The notes below the pieces were generated by a model. The model saw nothing but the letters and a program-made list of their open reading frames with translations, was not told the DNA's origin and searched no databases. A program made the position numbers and the translations under genes. This document shows positions 27,201 to 41,000 of a DNA stretch of 64,000 nucleotides, one piece after another (the first letter of the stretch is position 1; every line of letters starts with the position of its first letter). Where the stretch lies: the NCBI GenBank assembly GCA_029817715.1, contig JARUPY010000079.1, positions 1 through 64,000 on the forward strand, read 5' to 3'. Source of the DNA: Melastoma dodecandrum. Its lineage: Eukaryota; Streptophyta; Magnoliopsida; Myrtales; Melastomataceae.

Positions 27201-30200
27201 GCACAAGGAGGAACCCCGCGCACAACTCATGCAAGGTTGTGCATCCCGCATGCTCCGTACCTTGATGCTTCCGAACTTGCATTTTCCGAAGCCTAAATGA
27301 TCTCCAAATGCTTCCCAAACTATTCAAAATTGGAGTTCTACATTTGACATTCGGGTCCCTTTCGTTTGCACAAGGAGGAACCCCGCGCACAACTCATGCA
27401 AGGTTGTGCATCCCGCATGCTCCGTACCTTGATGCTTCCGAACTTGCATTTTCCGAAGCCTAAATGATCTCCAAATGCTTCCCAAACTATTCAAAATTGG
27501 TGTTCTACATTTGACATTCGGGTCCCTTTCGTTTGCACAAGGAGGAACCCCGCGCACAACTCATGCAAGGTTGTGCATCCCGCATGCTCCGTACCTTGAT
27601 GCTTCCGAACTTGCATTTTCCGAAGCCTAAATGATCCCCAAATGCTTCCCAAACTATTCAAAATTGGAGTTCTACATTTGACATTCGGGTCCCTTTCGTT
27701 TGCACAAGGAGGAACCCCGCGCACAACTCATGCAAGGTTGTGCATCCCGCATGCTCCGTACCTTGATGCTTCCGAACTTGCATTTTCCGAAGCCTAAATG
27801 ATCCCCAAATGCTTCCCAAACTATTCAAAATTGGAGTTCTACATTTGACATTCGGGTCCCTTTCGTTTGCACAAGGAGGAACCCCGCGCACAACTCATGC
27901 AAGGTTGTGCATCCCGCATGCTCCGTACCTTGATGCTTCCGAACTTGCATTTTCCGAAGCCTAAATGATCTCCAAATGCTTCCCAAACTATTCAAAATTG
28001 GTGTTCTACATTTGACATTCGGGTCCCTTTCGTTTGCACAAGGAGGAACCCCGCGCACAACTCATGCAAGGTTGTGCATCCCGCATGCTCCGTACCTTGA
28101 TGCTTCCGAACTTGCATTTTCCGAAGCCTAAATGATCCCCAAATGCTTCCCAAACTATTCAAAATTGGAGTTCTACATTTGACATTCGGGTCCCTTTCGT
28201 TTGCACAAGGAGGAACCCCGCGCACAACTCATGCAAGGTTGTGCATCCCGCATGCTCCGTACCTTGATGCTTCCGAACTTGCATTTTCCGAAGCCTAAAT
28301 GATCTCCAAATGCTTCCCAAACTATTCAAAATTGGTGTTCTACATTTGACATTCGGGTCCCTTTCGTTTGCACAAGGAGGAACCCCGCGCACAACTCATG
28401 CAAGGTTGTGCATCCCGCATGCTCCGTACCTTGATGCTTCCGAACTTGCATTTTCCGAAGCCTAAATGATCTCCAAATGCTTCCCAAACTATTCAAAATT
28501 GGTGTTCTACATTTGACATTCGGGTCCCTTTCGTTTGCACAAGGAGGAACCCCGCGCACAACTCATGCAAGGTTGTGCATCCCGCATGCTCCGTACCTTG
28601 ATGCTTCCGAACTTGCATTTTCCGAAGCCTAAATGATCTCCAAATGCTTCCCAAACTATTCAAAATTGGAGTTCTACATTTGACATTCGGGTCCCTTTCG
28701 TTTGCACAAGGAGGAACCCCGCGCACAACTCATGCAAGGTTGTGCATCCCGCATGCTCCGTACCTTGATGCTTCCGAACTTGCATTTTCCGAAGCCTAAA
28801 TGATCTCCAAATGCTTCCCAAACTATTCAAAATTGGTGTTCTACATTTGACATTCGGGTCCCTTTCGTTTGCACAAGGAGGAACCCCGCGCACAACTCAT
28901 GCAAGGTTGTGCATCCCGCATGCTCCGTACCTTGATGCTTCCGAACTTGCATTTTCCGAAGCCTAAATGATCTCCAAATGCTTCCCAAACTATTCAAAAT
29001 TGGTGTTCTACATTTGACATTCGGGTCCCTTTCGTTTGCACAAGGAGGAACCCCGCGCACAACTCATGCAAGGTTGTGCATCCCGCATGCTCCGTACCTT
29101 GATGCTTCCGAACTTGCATTTTCCGAAGCCTAAATGATCCCCAAATGCTTCCCAAACTATTCAAAATTGGAGTTCTACATTTGACATTCGGGTCCCTTTC
29201 GTTTGCACAAGGAGGAACCCCGCGCACAACTCATGCAAGGTTGTGCATCCCGCATGCTCCGTACCTTGATGCTTCCGAACTTGCATTTTCCGAAGCCTAA
29301 ATGATCCCCAAATGCTTCCCAAACTATTCAAAATTGGAGTTCTACATTTGACATTCGGGTCCCTTTCGTTTGCACAAGGAGGAACCCCGCGCACAACTCA
29401 TGCAAGGTTGTGCATCCCGCATGCTCCGTACCTTGATGCTTCCGAACTTGCATTTTCCGAAGCCTAAATGATCTCCAAATGCTTCCCAAACTATTCAAAA
29501 TTGGTGTTCTACATTTGACATTCGGGTCCCTTTCGTTTGCACAAGGAGGAACCCCGCGCACAACTCATGCAAGGTTGTGCATCCCGCATGCTCCGTACCT
29601 TGATGCTTCCGAACTTGCATTTTCCGAAGCCTAAATGATCTCCAAATGCTTCCCAAACTATTCAAAATTGGAGTTCTACATTTGACATTCGGGTCCCTTT
29701 CGTTTGCACAAGGAGGAACCCCGCGCACAACTCATGCAAGGTTGTGCATCCCGCATGCTCCGTACCTTGATGCTTCCGAACTTGCATTTTCCGAAGCCTA
29801 AATGATCCCCAAATGCTTCCCAAACTATTCAAAATTGGAGTTCTACATTTGACATTCGGGTCCCTTTCGTTTGCACAAGGAGGAACCCCGCGCACAACTC
29901 ATGCAAGGTTGTGCATCCCGCATGCTCCGTACCTTGATGCTTCCGAACTTGCATTTTCCGAAGCCTAAATGATCCCCAAATGCTTCCCAAACTATTCAAA
30001 ATTGGAGTTCTACATTTGACATTCGGGTCCCTTTCGTTTGCACAAGGAGGAACCCCGCGCACAACTCATGCAAGGTTGTGCATCCCGCATGCTCCGTACC
30101 TTGATGCTTCCGAACTTGCATTTTCCGAAGCCTAAATGATCTCCAAATGCTTCCCAAACTATTCAAAATTGGTGTTCTACATTTGACATTCGGGTCCCTT

Positions 30201-32257
30201 TCGTTTGCACAAGGAGGAACCCCGCGCACAACTCATGCAAGGTTGTGCATCCCGCATGCTCCGTACCTTGATGCTTCCGAACTTGCATTTTCCGAAGCCT
30301 AAATGATCTCCAAATGCTTCCCAAACTATTCAAAATTGGTGTTCTACATTTGACATTCGGGTCCCTTTCGTTTGCACAAGGAGGAACCCCGCGCACAACT
30401 CATGCAAGGTTGTGCATCCCGCATGCTCCGTACCTTGATGCTTCCGAACTTGCATTTTCCGAAGCCTAAATGATCCCCAAATGCTTCCCAAACTATTCAA
30501 AATTGGAGTTCTACATTTGACATTCGGGTCCCTTTCGTTTGCACAAGGAGGAACCCCGCGCACAACTCATGCAAGGTTGTGCATCCCGCATGCTCCGTAC
30601 CTTGATGCTTCCGAACTTGCATTTTCCGAAGCCTAAATGATCTCCAAATGCTTCCCAAACTATTCAAAATTGGTGTTCTACATTTGACATTCGGGTCCCT
30701 TTCGTTTGCACAAGGAGGAACCCCGCGCACAACTCATGCAAGGTTGTGCATCCCGCATGCTCCGTACCTTGATGCTTCCGAACTTGCATTTTCCGAAGCC
30801 TAAATGATCCCCAAATGCTTCCCAAACTATTCAAAATTGGAGTTCTACATTTGACATTCGGGTCCCTTTCGTTTGCACAAGGAGGAACCCCGCGCACAAC
30901 TCATGCAAGGTTGTGCATCCCGCATGCTCCGTACCTTGATGCTTCCGAACTTGCATTTTCCGAAGCCTAAATGATCCCCAAATGCTTCCCAAACTATTCA
31001 AAATTGGAGTTCTACATTTGACATTCGGGTCCCTTTCGTTTGCACAAGGAGGAACCCCGCGCACAACTCATGCAAGGTTGTGCATCCCGCATGCTCCGTA
31101 CCTTGATGCTTCCGAACTTGCATTTTCCGAAGCCTAAATGATCTCCAAATGCTTCCCAAACTATTCAAAATTGGAGTTCTACATTTGACATTCGGGTCCC
31201 TTTCGTTTGCACAAGGAGGAACCCCGCGCACAACTCATGCAAGGTTGTGCATCCCGCATGCTCCGTACCTTGATGCTTCCGAACTTGCATTTTCCGAAGC
31301 CTAAATGATCCCCAAATGCTTCCCAAACTATTCAAAATTGGAGTTCTACATTTGACATTCGGGTCCCTTTCGTTTGCACAAGGAGGAACCCCGCGCACAA
31401 CTCATGCAAGGTTGTGCATCCCGCATGCTCCGTACCTTGATGCTTCCGAACTTGCATTTTCCGAAGCCTAAATGATCCCCAAATGCTTCCCAAACTATTC
31501 AAAATTGGAGTTCTACATTTGACATTCGGGTCCCTTTCGTTTGCACAAGGAGGAACCCCGCGCACAACTCATGCAAGGTTGTGCATCCCGCATGCTCCGT
31601 ACCTTGATGCTTCCGAACTTGCATTTTCCGAAGCCTAAATGATCCCCAAATGCTTCCCAAACTATTCAAAATTGGAGTTCTACATTTGACATTCGGGTCC
31701 CTTTCGTTTGCACAAGGAGGAACCCCGCGCACAACTCATGCAAGGTTGTGCATCCCGCATGCTCCGTACCTTGATGCTTCCGAACTTGCATTTTCCGAAG
31801 CCTAAATGATCCCCAAATGCTTCCCAAACTATTCAAAATTGGAGTTCTACATTTGACATTCGGGTCCCTTTCGTTTGCACAAGGAGGAACCCCGCGCACA
31901 ACTCATGCAAGGTTGTGCATCCCGCATGCTCCGTACCTTGATGCTTCCGAACTTGCATTTTCCGAAGCCTAAATGATCTCCAAATGCTTCCCAAACTATT
32001 CAAAATTGGTGTTCTACATTTGACATTCGGGTCCCTTTCGTTTGCACAAGGAGGAACCCCGCGCACAACTCATGCAAGGTTGTGCATCCCGCATGCTCCG
32101 TACCTTGATGCTTCCGAACTTGCATTTTCCGAAGCCTAAATGATCTCCAAATGCTTCCCAAACTATTCAAAATTGGTGTTCTACATTTGACATTCGGGTC
32201 CCTTTCGTTTGCACAAGGAGGAACCCCGCGCACAACTCATGCAAGGTTGTGCATCCC

Positions 32258-32340
32258 GCATGCTCCGTACATTGATGCTTCCGAAATTGCATTTTCCGAA
32301 GCCTAAATGATCCCGAATTGCTTAACAAACTATTCAAAAT
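32258..32340. repeat. Single divergent monomer inside the homogeneous array
   Basis: This copy carries six substitutions within about 60 bp while its neighbours are essentially identical to the array consensus. The changes are C to A in CCTTG, C to A in GAACTTG, C to G and A to T just after site A, and CC to AA in CTTCCC. All six are transversions. Its length is still 167 bp. It may be an older monomer, a gene-conversion patch or a local consensus error. Confidence 0.8.
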
Positions 32341-35003
32341 TGGAGTTCTACATTTGACATTCGGGTCCCTTTCGTTTGCACAAGGAGGAACCCCGCGCAC
32401 AACTCATGCAAGGTTGTGCATCCCGCATGCTCCGTACCTTGATGCTTCCGAACTTGCATTTTCCGAAGCCTAAATGATCTCCAAATGCTTCCCAAACTAT
32501 TCAAAATTGGTGTTCTACATTTGACATTCGGGTCCCTTTCGTTTGCACAAGGAGGAACCCCGCGCACAACTCATGCAAGGTTGTGCATCCCGCATGCTCC
32601 GTACCTTGATGCTTCCGAACTTGCATTTTCCGAAGCCTAAATGATCTCCAAATGCTTCCCAAACTATTCAAAATTGGTGTTCTACATTTGACATTCGGGT
32701 CCCTTTCGTTTGCACAAGGAGGAACCCCGCGCACAACTCATGCAAGGTTGTGCATCCCGCATGCTCCGTACCTTGATGCTTCCGAACTTGCATTTTCCGA
32801 AGCCTAAATGATCCCCAAATGCTTCCCAAACTATTCAAAATTGGAGTTCTACATTTGACATTCGGGTCCCTTTCGTTTGCACAAGGAGGAACCCCGCGCA
32901 CAACTCATGCAAGGTTGTGCATCCCGCATGCTCCGTACCTTGATGCTTCCGAACTTGCATTTTCCGAAGCCTAAATGATCTCCAAATGCTTCCCAAACTA
33001 TTCAAAATTGGAGTTCTACATTTGACATTCGGGTCCCTTTCGTTTGCACAAGGAGGAACCCCGCGCACAACTCATGCAAGGTTGTGCATCCCGCATGCTC
33101 CGTACCTTGATGCTTCCGAACTTGCATTTTCCGAAGCCTAAATGATCTCCAAATGCTTCCCAAACTATTCAAAATTGGTGTTCTACATTTGACATTCGGG
33201 TCCCTTTCGTTTGCACAAGGAGGAACCCCGCGCACAACTCATGCAAGGTTGTGCATCCCGCATGCTCCGTACCTTGATGCTTCCGAACTTGCATTTTCCG
33301 AAGCCTAAATGATCTCCAAATGCTTCCCAAACTATTCAAAATTGGTGTTCTACATTTGACATTCGGGTCCCTTTCGTTTGCACAAGGAGGAACCCCGCGC
33401 ACAACTCATGCAAGGTTGTGCATCCCGCATGCTCCGTACCTTGATGCTTCCGAACTTGCATTTTCCGAAGCCTAAATGATCTCCAAATGCTTCCCAAACT
33501 ATTCAAAATTGGTGTTCTACATTTGACATTCGGGTCCCTTTCGTTTGCACAAGGAGGAACCCCGCGCACAACTCATGCAAGGTTGTGCATCCCGCATGCT
33601 CCGTACCTTGATGCTTCCGAACTTGCATTTTCCGAAGCCTAAATGATCCCCAAATGCTTCCCAAACTATTCAAAATTGGAGTTCTACATTTGACATTCGG
33701 GTCCCTTTCGTTTGCACAAGGAGGAACCCCGCGCACAACTCATGCAAGGTTGTGCATCCCGCATGCTCCGTACCTTGATGCTTCCGAACTTGCATTTTCC
33801 GAAGCCTAAATGATCCCCAAATGCTTCCCAAACTATTCAAAATTGGAGTTCTACATTTGACATTCGGGTCCCTTTCGTTTGCACAAGGAGGAACCCCGCG
33901 CACAACTCATGCAAGGTTGTGCATCCCGCATGCTCCGTACCTTGATGCTTCCGAACTTGCATTTTCCGAAGCCTAAATGATCCCCAAATGCTTCCCAAAC
34001 TATTCAAAATTGGAGTTCTACATTTGACATTCGGGTCCCTTTCGTTTGCACAAGGAGGAACCCCGCGCACAACTCATGCAAGGTTGTGCATCCCGCATGC
34101 TCCGTACCTTGATGCTTCCGAACTTGCATTTTCCGAAGCCTAAATGATCTCCAAATGCTTCCCAAACTATTCAAAATTGGTGTTCTACATTTGACATTCG
34201 GGTCCCTTTCGTTTGCACAAGGAGGAACCCCGCGCACAACTCATGCAAGGTTGTGCATCCCGCATGCTCCGTACCTTGATGCTTCCGAACTTGCATTTTC
34301 CGAAGCCTAAATGATCTCCAAATGCTTCCCAAACTATTCAAAATTGGTGTTCTACATTTGACATTCGGGTCCCTTTCGTTTGCACAAGGAGGAACCCCGC
34401 GCACAACTCATGCAAGGTTGTGCATCCCGCATGCTCCGTACCTTGATGCTTCCGAACTTGCATTTTCCGAAGCCTAAATGATCCCCAAATGCTTCCCAAA
34501 CTATTCAAAATTGGAGTTCTACATTTGACATTCGGGTCCCTTTCGTTTGCACAAGGAGGAACCCCGCGCACAACTCATGCAAGGTTGTGCATCCCGCATG
34601 CTCCGTACCTTGATGCTTCCGAACTTGCATTTTCCGAAGCCTAAATGATCTCCAAATGCTTCCCAAACTATTCAAAATTGGTGTTCTACATTTGACATTC
34701 GGGTCCCTTTCGTTTGCACAAGGAGGAACCCCGCGCACAACTCATGCAAGGTTGTGCATCCCGCATGCTCCGTACCTTGATGCTTCCGAACTTGCATTTT
34801 CCGAAGCCTAAATGATCTCCAAATGCTTCCCAAACTATTCAAAATTGGTGTTCTACATTTGACATTCGGGTCCCTTTCGTTTGCACAAGGAGGAACCCCG
34901 CGCACAACTCATGCAAGGTTGTGCATCCCGCATGCTCCGTACCTTGATGCTTCCGAACTTGCATTTTCCGAAGCCTAAATGATCTCCAAATGCTTCCCAA
35001 ACT

Positions 35004-38000
35004 ATACAAAATGGTGTTTCTACATTTGACATTACACGGTCCCTTTCGTTTGCAGCCAAGGAGGAACCCCGACGCACAACTCATTGCAAGGTTGTCTGCT
35101 ATACCCCCGTCATGCTCCGTACCTTGCAAGAATGCTTCGCGAACTTGCATTTTCCGAAGCCTAAACTGATCTCCCAAATGCTTCCCAAACTTTGTCAAAA
35201 TTGGTGTTCTACATTTGACATTCGGGTCCCTTTCGTTTGGCATCAAGGAGGAACCCCCACGCACAACTCATGCAAGTTTGTGACATCCCGCAGGGCTCCG
35301 TACCTTGAATTCTTTCCCGAACTTGCAATTTTCCGAAGCCTAAATGGTTTCACACAAATGCTTTCCCAAACAATACAAAATTGGTGTTCTACATTTGACA
35401 TTCCGGTCCCTTTCGTTGGCACAAGGAGGAACCCCGCGCTACCAAACTCATGCAAGGTATAGCATCCCATGCATGCTCCGTACCTTGATGATATCCGTAA
35501 CGTTTATTCGACTTGCATTTTCCGAAGCCTAAATGACTCTCCAACTGGCTTCCCAAACTATTCAAAATTGGAAGGCTTCAACAATTGACATTACGTTTAC
35601 AGTACTTTTGGCACCCTGGAGGACACCACCCGCCGCGCACCACTACATGTAAACAAAGTTGTGCATAGCCCGCATTCTCCGTACCTATGAACACAGCTTC
35701 CGAACATATGCATTTTTCCGAAGCCTAAAATGATCCTCCAAATGCTGTACCAAACTATTCAAATTATGTGTTCTAACATTTGTACATTCGGGTACCTTTC
35801 CGATTTGCACCAGGAGGAACCGCCACGCACAACTCAAGCATAGGTTGTGCATCCCGCATGCTCCGTACCTTGATGATATCCGAACATCCATTTTCCGAAG
35901 CCTAAATGATCTCCAAATGCTTCCCAAACAATTAAAAATTGGAGTTCTACATTTGACGTTCGGGTCCCTTTCGTATTGGCACAATGAGGAACCCCACTCA
36001 CAACTTACGCAAGGTTGTGTAAAAAGAAACATCCCTGCATAGCTCCCCGAACCTTGGTGCTTCCGAACTTTGCATTTTCCGAAGCCTAAATGATCTCCCA
36101 ATGCTTCCCAAACTATTCAAAATTGGAGCTCTACAATTGACATTCTGTTCTTCCTTTCGTTTGCACCCGGAGGAACCCCGCGCAGCAACTAATGCAAGGT
36201 TGATGCATCCCGCCTAGCTCCGTACCTTGATGCTGGTTCCCAACATTGCAATTTTCCGTAGCCTAAATGATCTCCAAATGCCGATTTCCCAAACTAATTC
36301 AAAAAAATTTGGAGTTGGCCTAGACAACTTATTCTGACATTCGAGTCCCTTTCGTTTGAGACACAAGGAGTGAACCCCGCGCACAACGTTCATGCAAGGT
36401 TCGTGCATTTCTCCGCATGCTACCGCGTAGACCTTGAAGCTTCCGAACTTGCATTTTCAGAAGAAGTCCTCAATAAATGATCTCTACCAAATGCTTCCCA
36501 TAACTATTCAAGATAATTGGAGTTCGTAACATGTTAGACATTCGTTTGCGTCACCTTTCGTTGTGTTGCACAATGAGGTGATAGCCCATCCTCCGGCGCT
36601 CTGACTCAAACTCATGCAAGGTTGTGCACTCCCGCGCCATGCTCCGCTACCTTGATGCTTCTCCGAACTTTCTAGGCATTTTCCGGTAGCCTTATGAATT
36701 GAATTCTCCAAATCGCTTCCCAAACTATTTCAAAATTGGTGTTCCTACATTTGTTACATTCTTCATCGGGTCCCTTCTTCGTTCGTTTGATACAAGAAGG
36801 AACCAGGCCGCTCACAACAGTCCAATGCTAAGGTTGTTGCATTCCCGCATGCTCCGTACCAGCGCCTTGATAGCATTCCGAACTTATGCTCAGAATTTTT
36901 CCGATAGCCTAAATGATACTCCAAATGCGTTCCCAAAACTATTCAAAATTGGAGTTCTACATTTGACAGTCGGGTCGTTTTCGTTTGCACAATGAGGAAC
37001 CCCCGGCGGCAAAAACTTACGCAAGGTTTGTGCATCCCGCTATAGCTCCGTACCTTGATGACTTCCGAACTTGCATTTTCCGAAATAGCCTTAAAATGAT
37101 ACTGCCAAATGCTTCCAAACTATTCAAAATTGGTGTTCTACCATTTGACCATTCGGGTCCCTTTCGTTTGCACACGAGGAGCGAACCACCTATCTGCGCA
37201 ACTACTCATGCACAGGTTGGTGTGCATGCCCGCATGCTCCGTAACTCCTTGATGCTGATCCGAACTTTGCATTTATCGAAGCCAAAATGATCTCCAAAGT
37301 GCTTCTCCCAAACTATTGCAAAATTGGAGGGAGAGGCGACAGGGAGTTCTAAGACAATTTGACGCCTTCGGGATGGTCCCTTGTCGTGTGTTGCACAAGG
37401 AGGAACCCCGCTGCACAACTCAATTCCGAAGGGTTGTGTCATCTCAGCCGCATTGGCTTGTCATAATACCTTGATGGCGTTTCTCGAACTTGCATTTTTT
37501 CCGCGAAGCCTAACTTGATCAGATTCCCCCAAATGGCTATTCCCAAGACTTTTTCAAAAATTGGGAGAGTAGTGTTTGTTTCTACATTCTGTACGTTACG
37601 GGGGGATCCCATTTTCGTTTGCACAATGAGGAACCTACCACGCATCAACTTACGGGACTTAACATGGGTTGTGCAAATCCCGGGCATTGGACTCGCCGTA
37701 CCATTGGTGCTCTCACGAACTTGCAGTTTTGCGTACGAAGCCATAAATGGAATCCCCTAAAAGCTTCCTCTCAAACTGTATTCTAATAATTGAGGAGTGG
37801 AGTTTCTACATTTGACACATAATTCGGGTCCCTATGTGTTCGGTGTTTACGTGGCGAGACAATGAGGGAACCTCCGCACGCACCAAGTACTTTCGCTATA
37901 AGGTTGCGGTGCATTCCGCTGCACTGCTGTCCAGTGACCTTGATGCGTTCGCACGGAATACTTGCAGTTATTTCCCGAAGTCCTGTAAATGATCCTCAAA

Positions 38001-41000
38001 ATGCTTCCCAAACTATTCCAAAATTGGTGTTCATTCATTTGACATTCGGGTCCCTTATTCGTTTGCACAAGGCATGGAACCCCCAAGCGCAAACAGTACT
38101 CATGCTGAGAAGAGGTTTGAGTGTGCGTCATCGCGCTATGCTGACCGTACCTATCTGATTGACTGTCCAGAAGTCTTTATGCACGATTTCCTGTATATCT
38201 CGAAGCTTAAATGATTGTCTCCAAATGCTTCCCAAACTGATTACAAAATTGGAGAGTGTCTACAATTTGATGAACAATTCTAGGGGGTCCGCCTTGTTCG
38301 TTTGCACAATGGGTAGGAAAGAGCCCCGCGCTTACGAAACTTTATGGGCAAGGTGGTGTTGCATACCCGTATGCTCCGTACCTTGATGTTCTTCCGAACT
38401 TTCAGTTTATCCGAAGCCTAAATGATCTACTCCAAATTGCTTCCGCAAACTAATCAAAATTGTGACGTTGTGTTTTCTTAATCATCTTTTCTGAACTCAC
38501 ATAAAATTTCCGATTTCCTGGTTCCCTTTCGTTAGTGCACAAGAGGAGGGAACCGCCGGCGCACAACTCTTATGCAAGGTTGTGCATACCCCGCATGCTC
38601 CGGTTACCTTGGATTGCTTTCCGAAACTTATGGCAGGTTTTCCGAAGCCTGAAAAGTGATCTCGCAAGAATGACGTCCCAGAAACGATATCTCAAAATTG
38701 GTGAGTTCTACAATTCTTGACATCTCGGGTCCACATTCATCCTTTCGTTTTGCTACAAGATTGAGGAACCCCGCGCACAACTCCATCATACGCTGGGAAG
38801 GTCTGTGGATATGCCCTGTCATGACAGTTCCCAATGTGTATGTCTCTTGAGGTTATGCTTCGCGAACTTGCATTGTTTCCTGAGAGCCTAGAGAATGTAT
38901 CCCCAAATGCTTTCACAAAGCTATTCTCAAGACAATGGGTGTTCTTCAGTTTGGAACGATATTCAGGTGGTTCCCTATATTCGTTTGTTGCACAAATATA
39001 ATGAAGGTAAACCCCAGCGCCCAACACTAACTTACAACATAGCGAAGGGTTGTGCATCCCGCCATGGCGTATTCCGTAACCTTCGGTGCTTCCTCGAACA
39101 ATTTGCACTTTCCGAAGCCTAAATGGTTCCCGCAATTTGTCTTACCGCGCAGAAAAACTAATTTCGCCGAATAATTGGACGTGCTCATTGAGTTTGAGTT
39201 CTTTTGGACTTTCGGGTCCCTTTCGGTTTGCACAAGCGACGAACCCGCTCGGCGCCCAAACTTACGCAAGTTTTTGTGCTTTCCCTGCATGCTCCGTACC
39301 TAGGTGAACTTCCGAACTGTGCAGTTTTTCCGAGAAGCCTAAATGATCTCGAAATGCTTGTCCCAAAACTATTCAAAAATTGGAGTTTCTATATTATTGA
39401 CATTCGGGTCCCTTATCGTTTGCATCAAGGAAGGAAAACCCGCATGCGCACAAATCTTGATAGCAATAAGGTATGTGCATCCCGCATGCTCGTCGTTTTC
39501 ATTGAATGAGATGTCTCCACGCGAACTTGCATTTGTACGAAGCCGCTTACATGATCGTCAATTGCTTCCCAAATCTATTCCAAGACAATTGGAGTTCTAA
39601 ATGCATTTGGACATATCGGGCTCCCTCTCTCGTTTGCACAAGGATGGATGACCCTCGCGCACTAACTTAGGCAAGGTTGATTGCATCCCGTGCATGCTCC
39701 GTATCTTTCGGTGATTTAGATTGGTTTGCTATTTTCAAAAGCCGAAAGGATGTTGCCCAGAAATGTCTTATCGCTCAACATGATTCAAATGTTGGTGGTT
39801 ATGTTCTACGACATATTGACCTTCGTAGGTCGGCCTTTCTCGTTTGCTCACAATGTGTGACCATCATGCGCCACAACTTACGCTTCTGTATTTTCGGTTG
39901 GTAAGGGATGTTGTTAGTCATCGACCGCATGCTCCGTAACCTTGGTGCTTCCGAAATTGCAATTTCCGAGAGCCTAAATGAATCCTCCAAAAGCTTTCGC
40001 CCAAACTATTCAAAATTGGACAGTTCTACTTTTGGCATTACGGGTCCCTGTTCGTTTGCTCAATGAGGGAAACCCCGCGAAAAACTTACGGATTGCAAGG
40101 TTGTGCCATACCCGCATGCTCTGGTAAATCCGTACATTGATGCTTGCCGAACTTGGCACATTATTCTGAAGACCAAAATGATCTCCAAATGCTTCCCATA
40201 ACTATTCGAAAATTGGAGTTCTACATTTGTCATTCGGGTCACTCTCGTGTTGCACAACACGGAGGTACACTCGCCGCAAAACTTATGCAAGGTTGTGCAT
40301 CCCCGCAGTGCTACGCTACATTGGTGCTTCCGGAAACTTGCATTTTGCTCAAAGACGTAAATGATCCCCCAAATGCTTCCCAAACTATTCAAAAATTTGG
40401 AGAAGGCTTGTAGTTCTACAATTGACATGTCGGGTTCCCTTTCGTTGGAACAATGAGAAACCCTGCGCACAACTTTGTATCGCAAGGGTTGTGCATCCCG
40501 CATGCTTCGCGTACGCTTAGTGGTTTCACATGTAGAATATGCAATTTTCCAAGCCTTAGATGATCCCCATATGCTTCCCAAACATATTCAAAAATGGAGT
40601 TCTACATTTGACATTCGAGGTCCCTTTCGTTTGCACAATGAGGAACCCCGCGCAACAACTTATAGCAAGGTTGTGCATCCCGCATGCTCCGTACATTGGT
40701 GCTTCCGAACTTGCATTTTTCCGAAGCCTAAATGATCTCCAAATGCTTCCCAAAACTATTCAAAATTGGAGTTCTACATTTGAACATTCGGGGTCCCTTT
40801 CGTTTGCACAAGGAGGAACCCCGCGCACAACTTATGCAAGGTTGTGCATGCCCCGCATGCTCCGTACCTTGATGCTTCCGAACTTGCATTTTTCCGAAGC
40901 CTAAATGAATCTCCAAATGCTCTCCCAAACTATTCAAAATTGGATTTCTACATTTGACATTCGGGTCCCTTTCGTTTGCACAAGGAGGAAACCCGCGCAC

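Larger units (their letters stand above)
1..35003. repeat. Hyper-homogeneous satellite array, subfamily 1
   Basis: About 209 consecutive monomers at an exact 167-bp step. Subfamily 1 is marked by AACTCATGC, CACAAGGAGG and GTACCTTGATG. Two positions carry almost all variation: site A (first at 89, TGATC[C/T]CC) and site B (first at 120, ATTGG[A/T]GTT). Beyond these I see only a few private changes: one-base deletions near 1,670 and 14,945, GG to TT near 2,786, single substitutions near 3,814 and 8,456, a net 5-bp loss near 9,566, and one monomer with six substitutions near 32,300. This implies very recent amplification or strong gene conversion, or over-homogenisation by assembly polishing. 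The array continues off the left edge. Confidence 0.97.

Noticed and set aside
110..34905. Series of 77-codon minus-strand reading frames, one per monomer
   Set aside because: They follow the 167-bp step exactly. Because 167 is not a multiple of three, the frame changes with each copy and successive frames overlap. They begin and end at fixed points of the repeat and show no homology I recognise. They are a by-product of a stop-poor frame in the satellite.
34839..35264. Longer reading frames (up to about 185 codons) in the indel-rich and mosaic blocks
   Set aside because: They arise where random indels or one-base deletions join frames of adjacent monomers; the translations are the same repeat-derived peptides in shifted frames.
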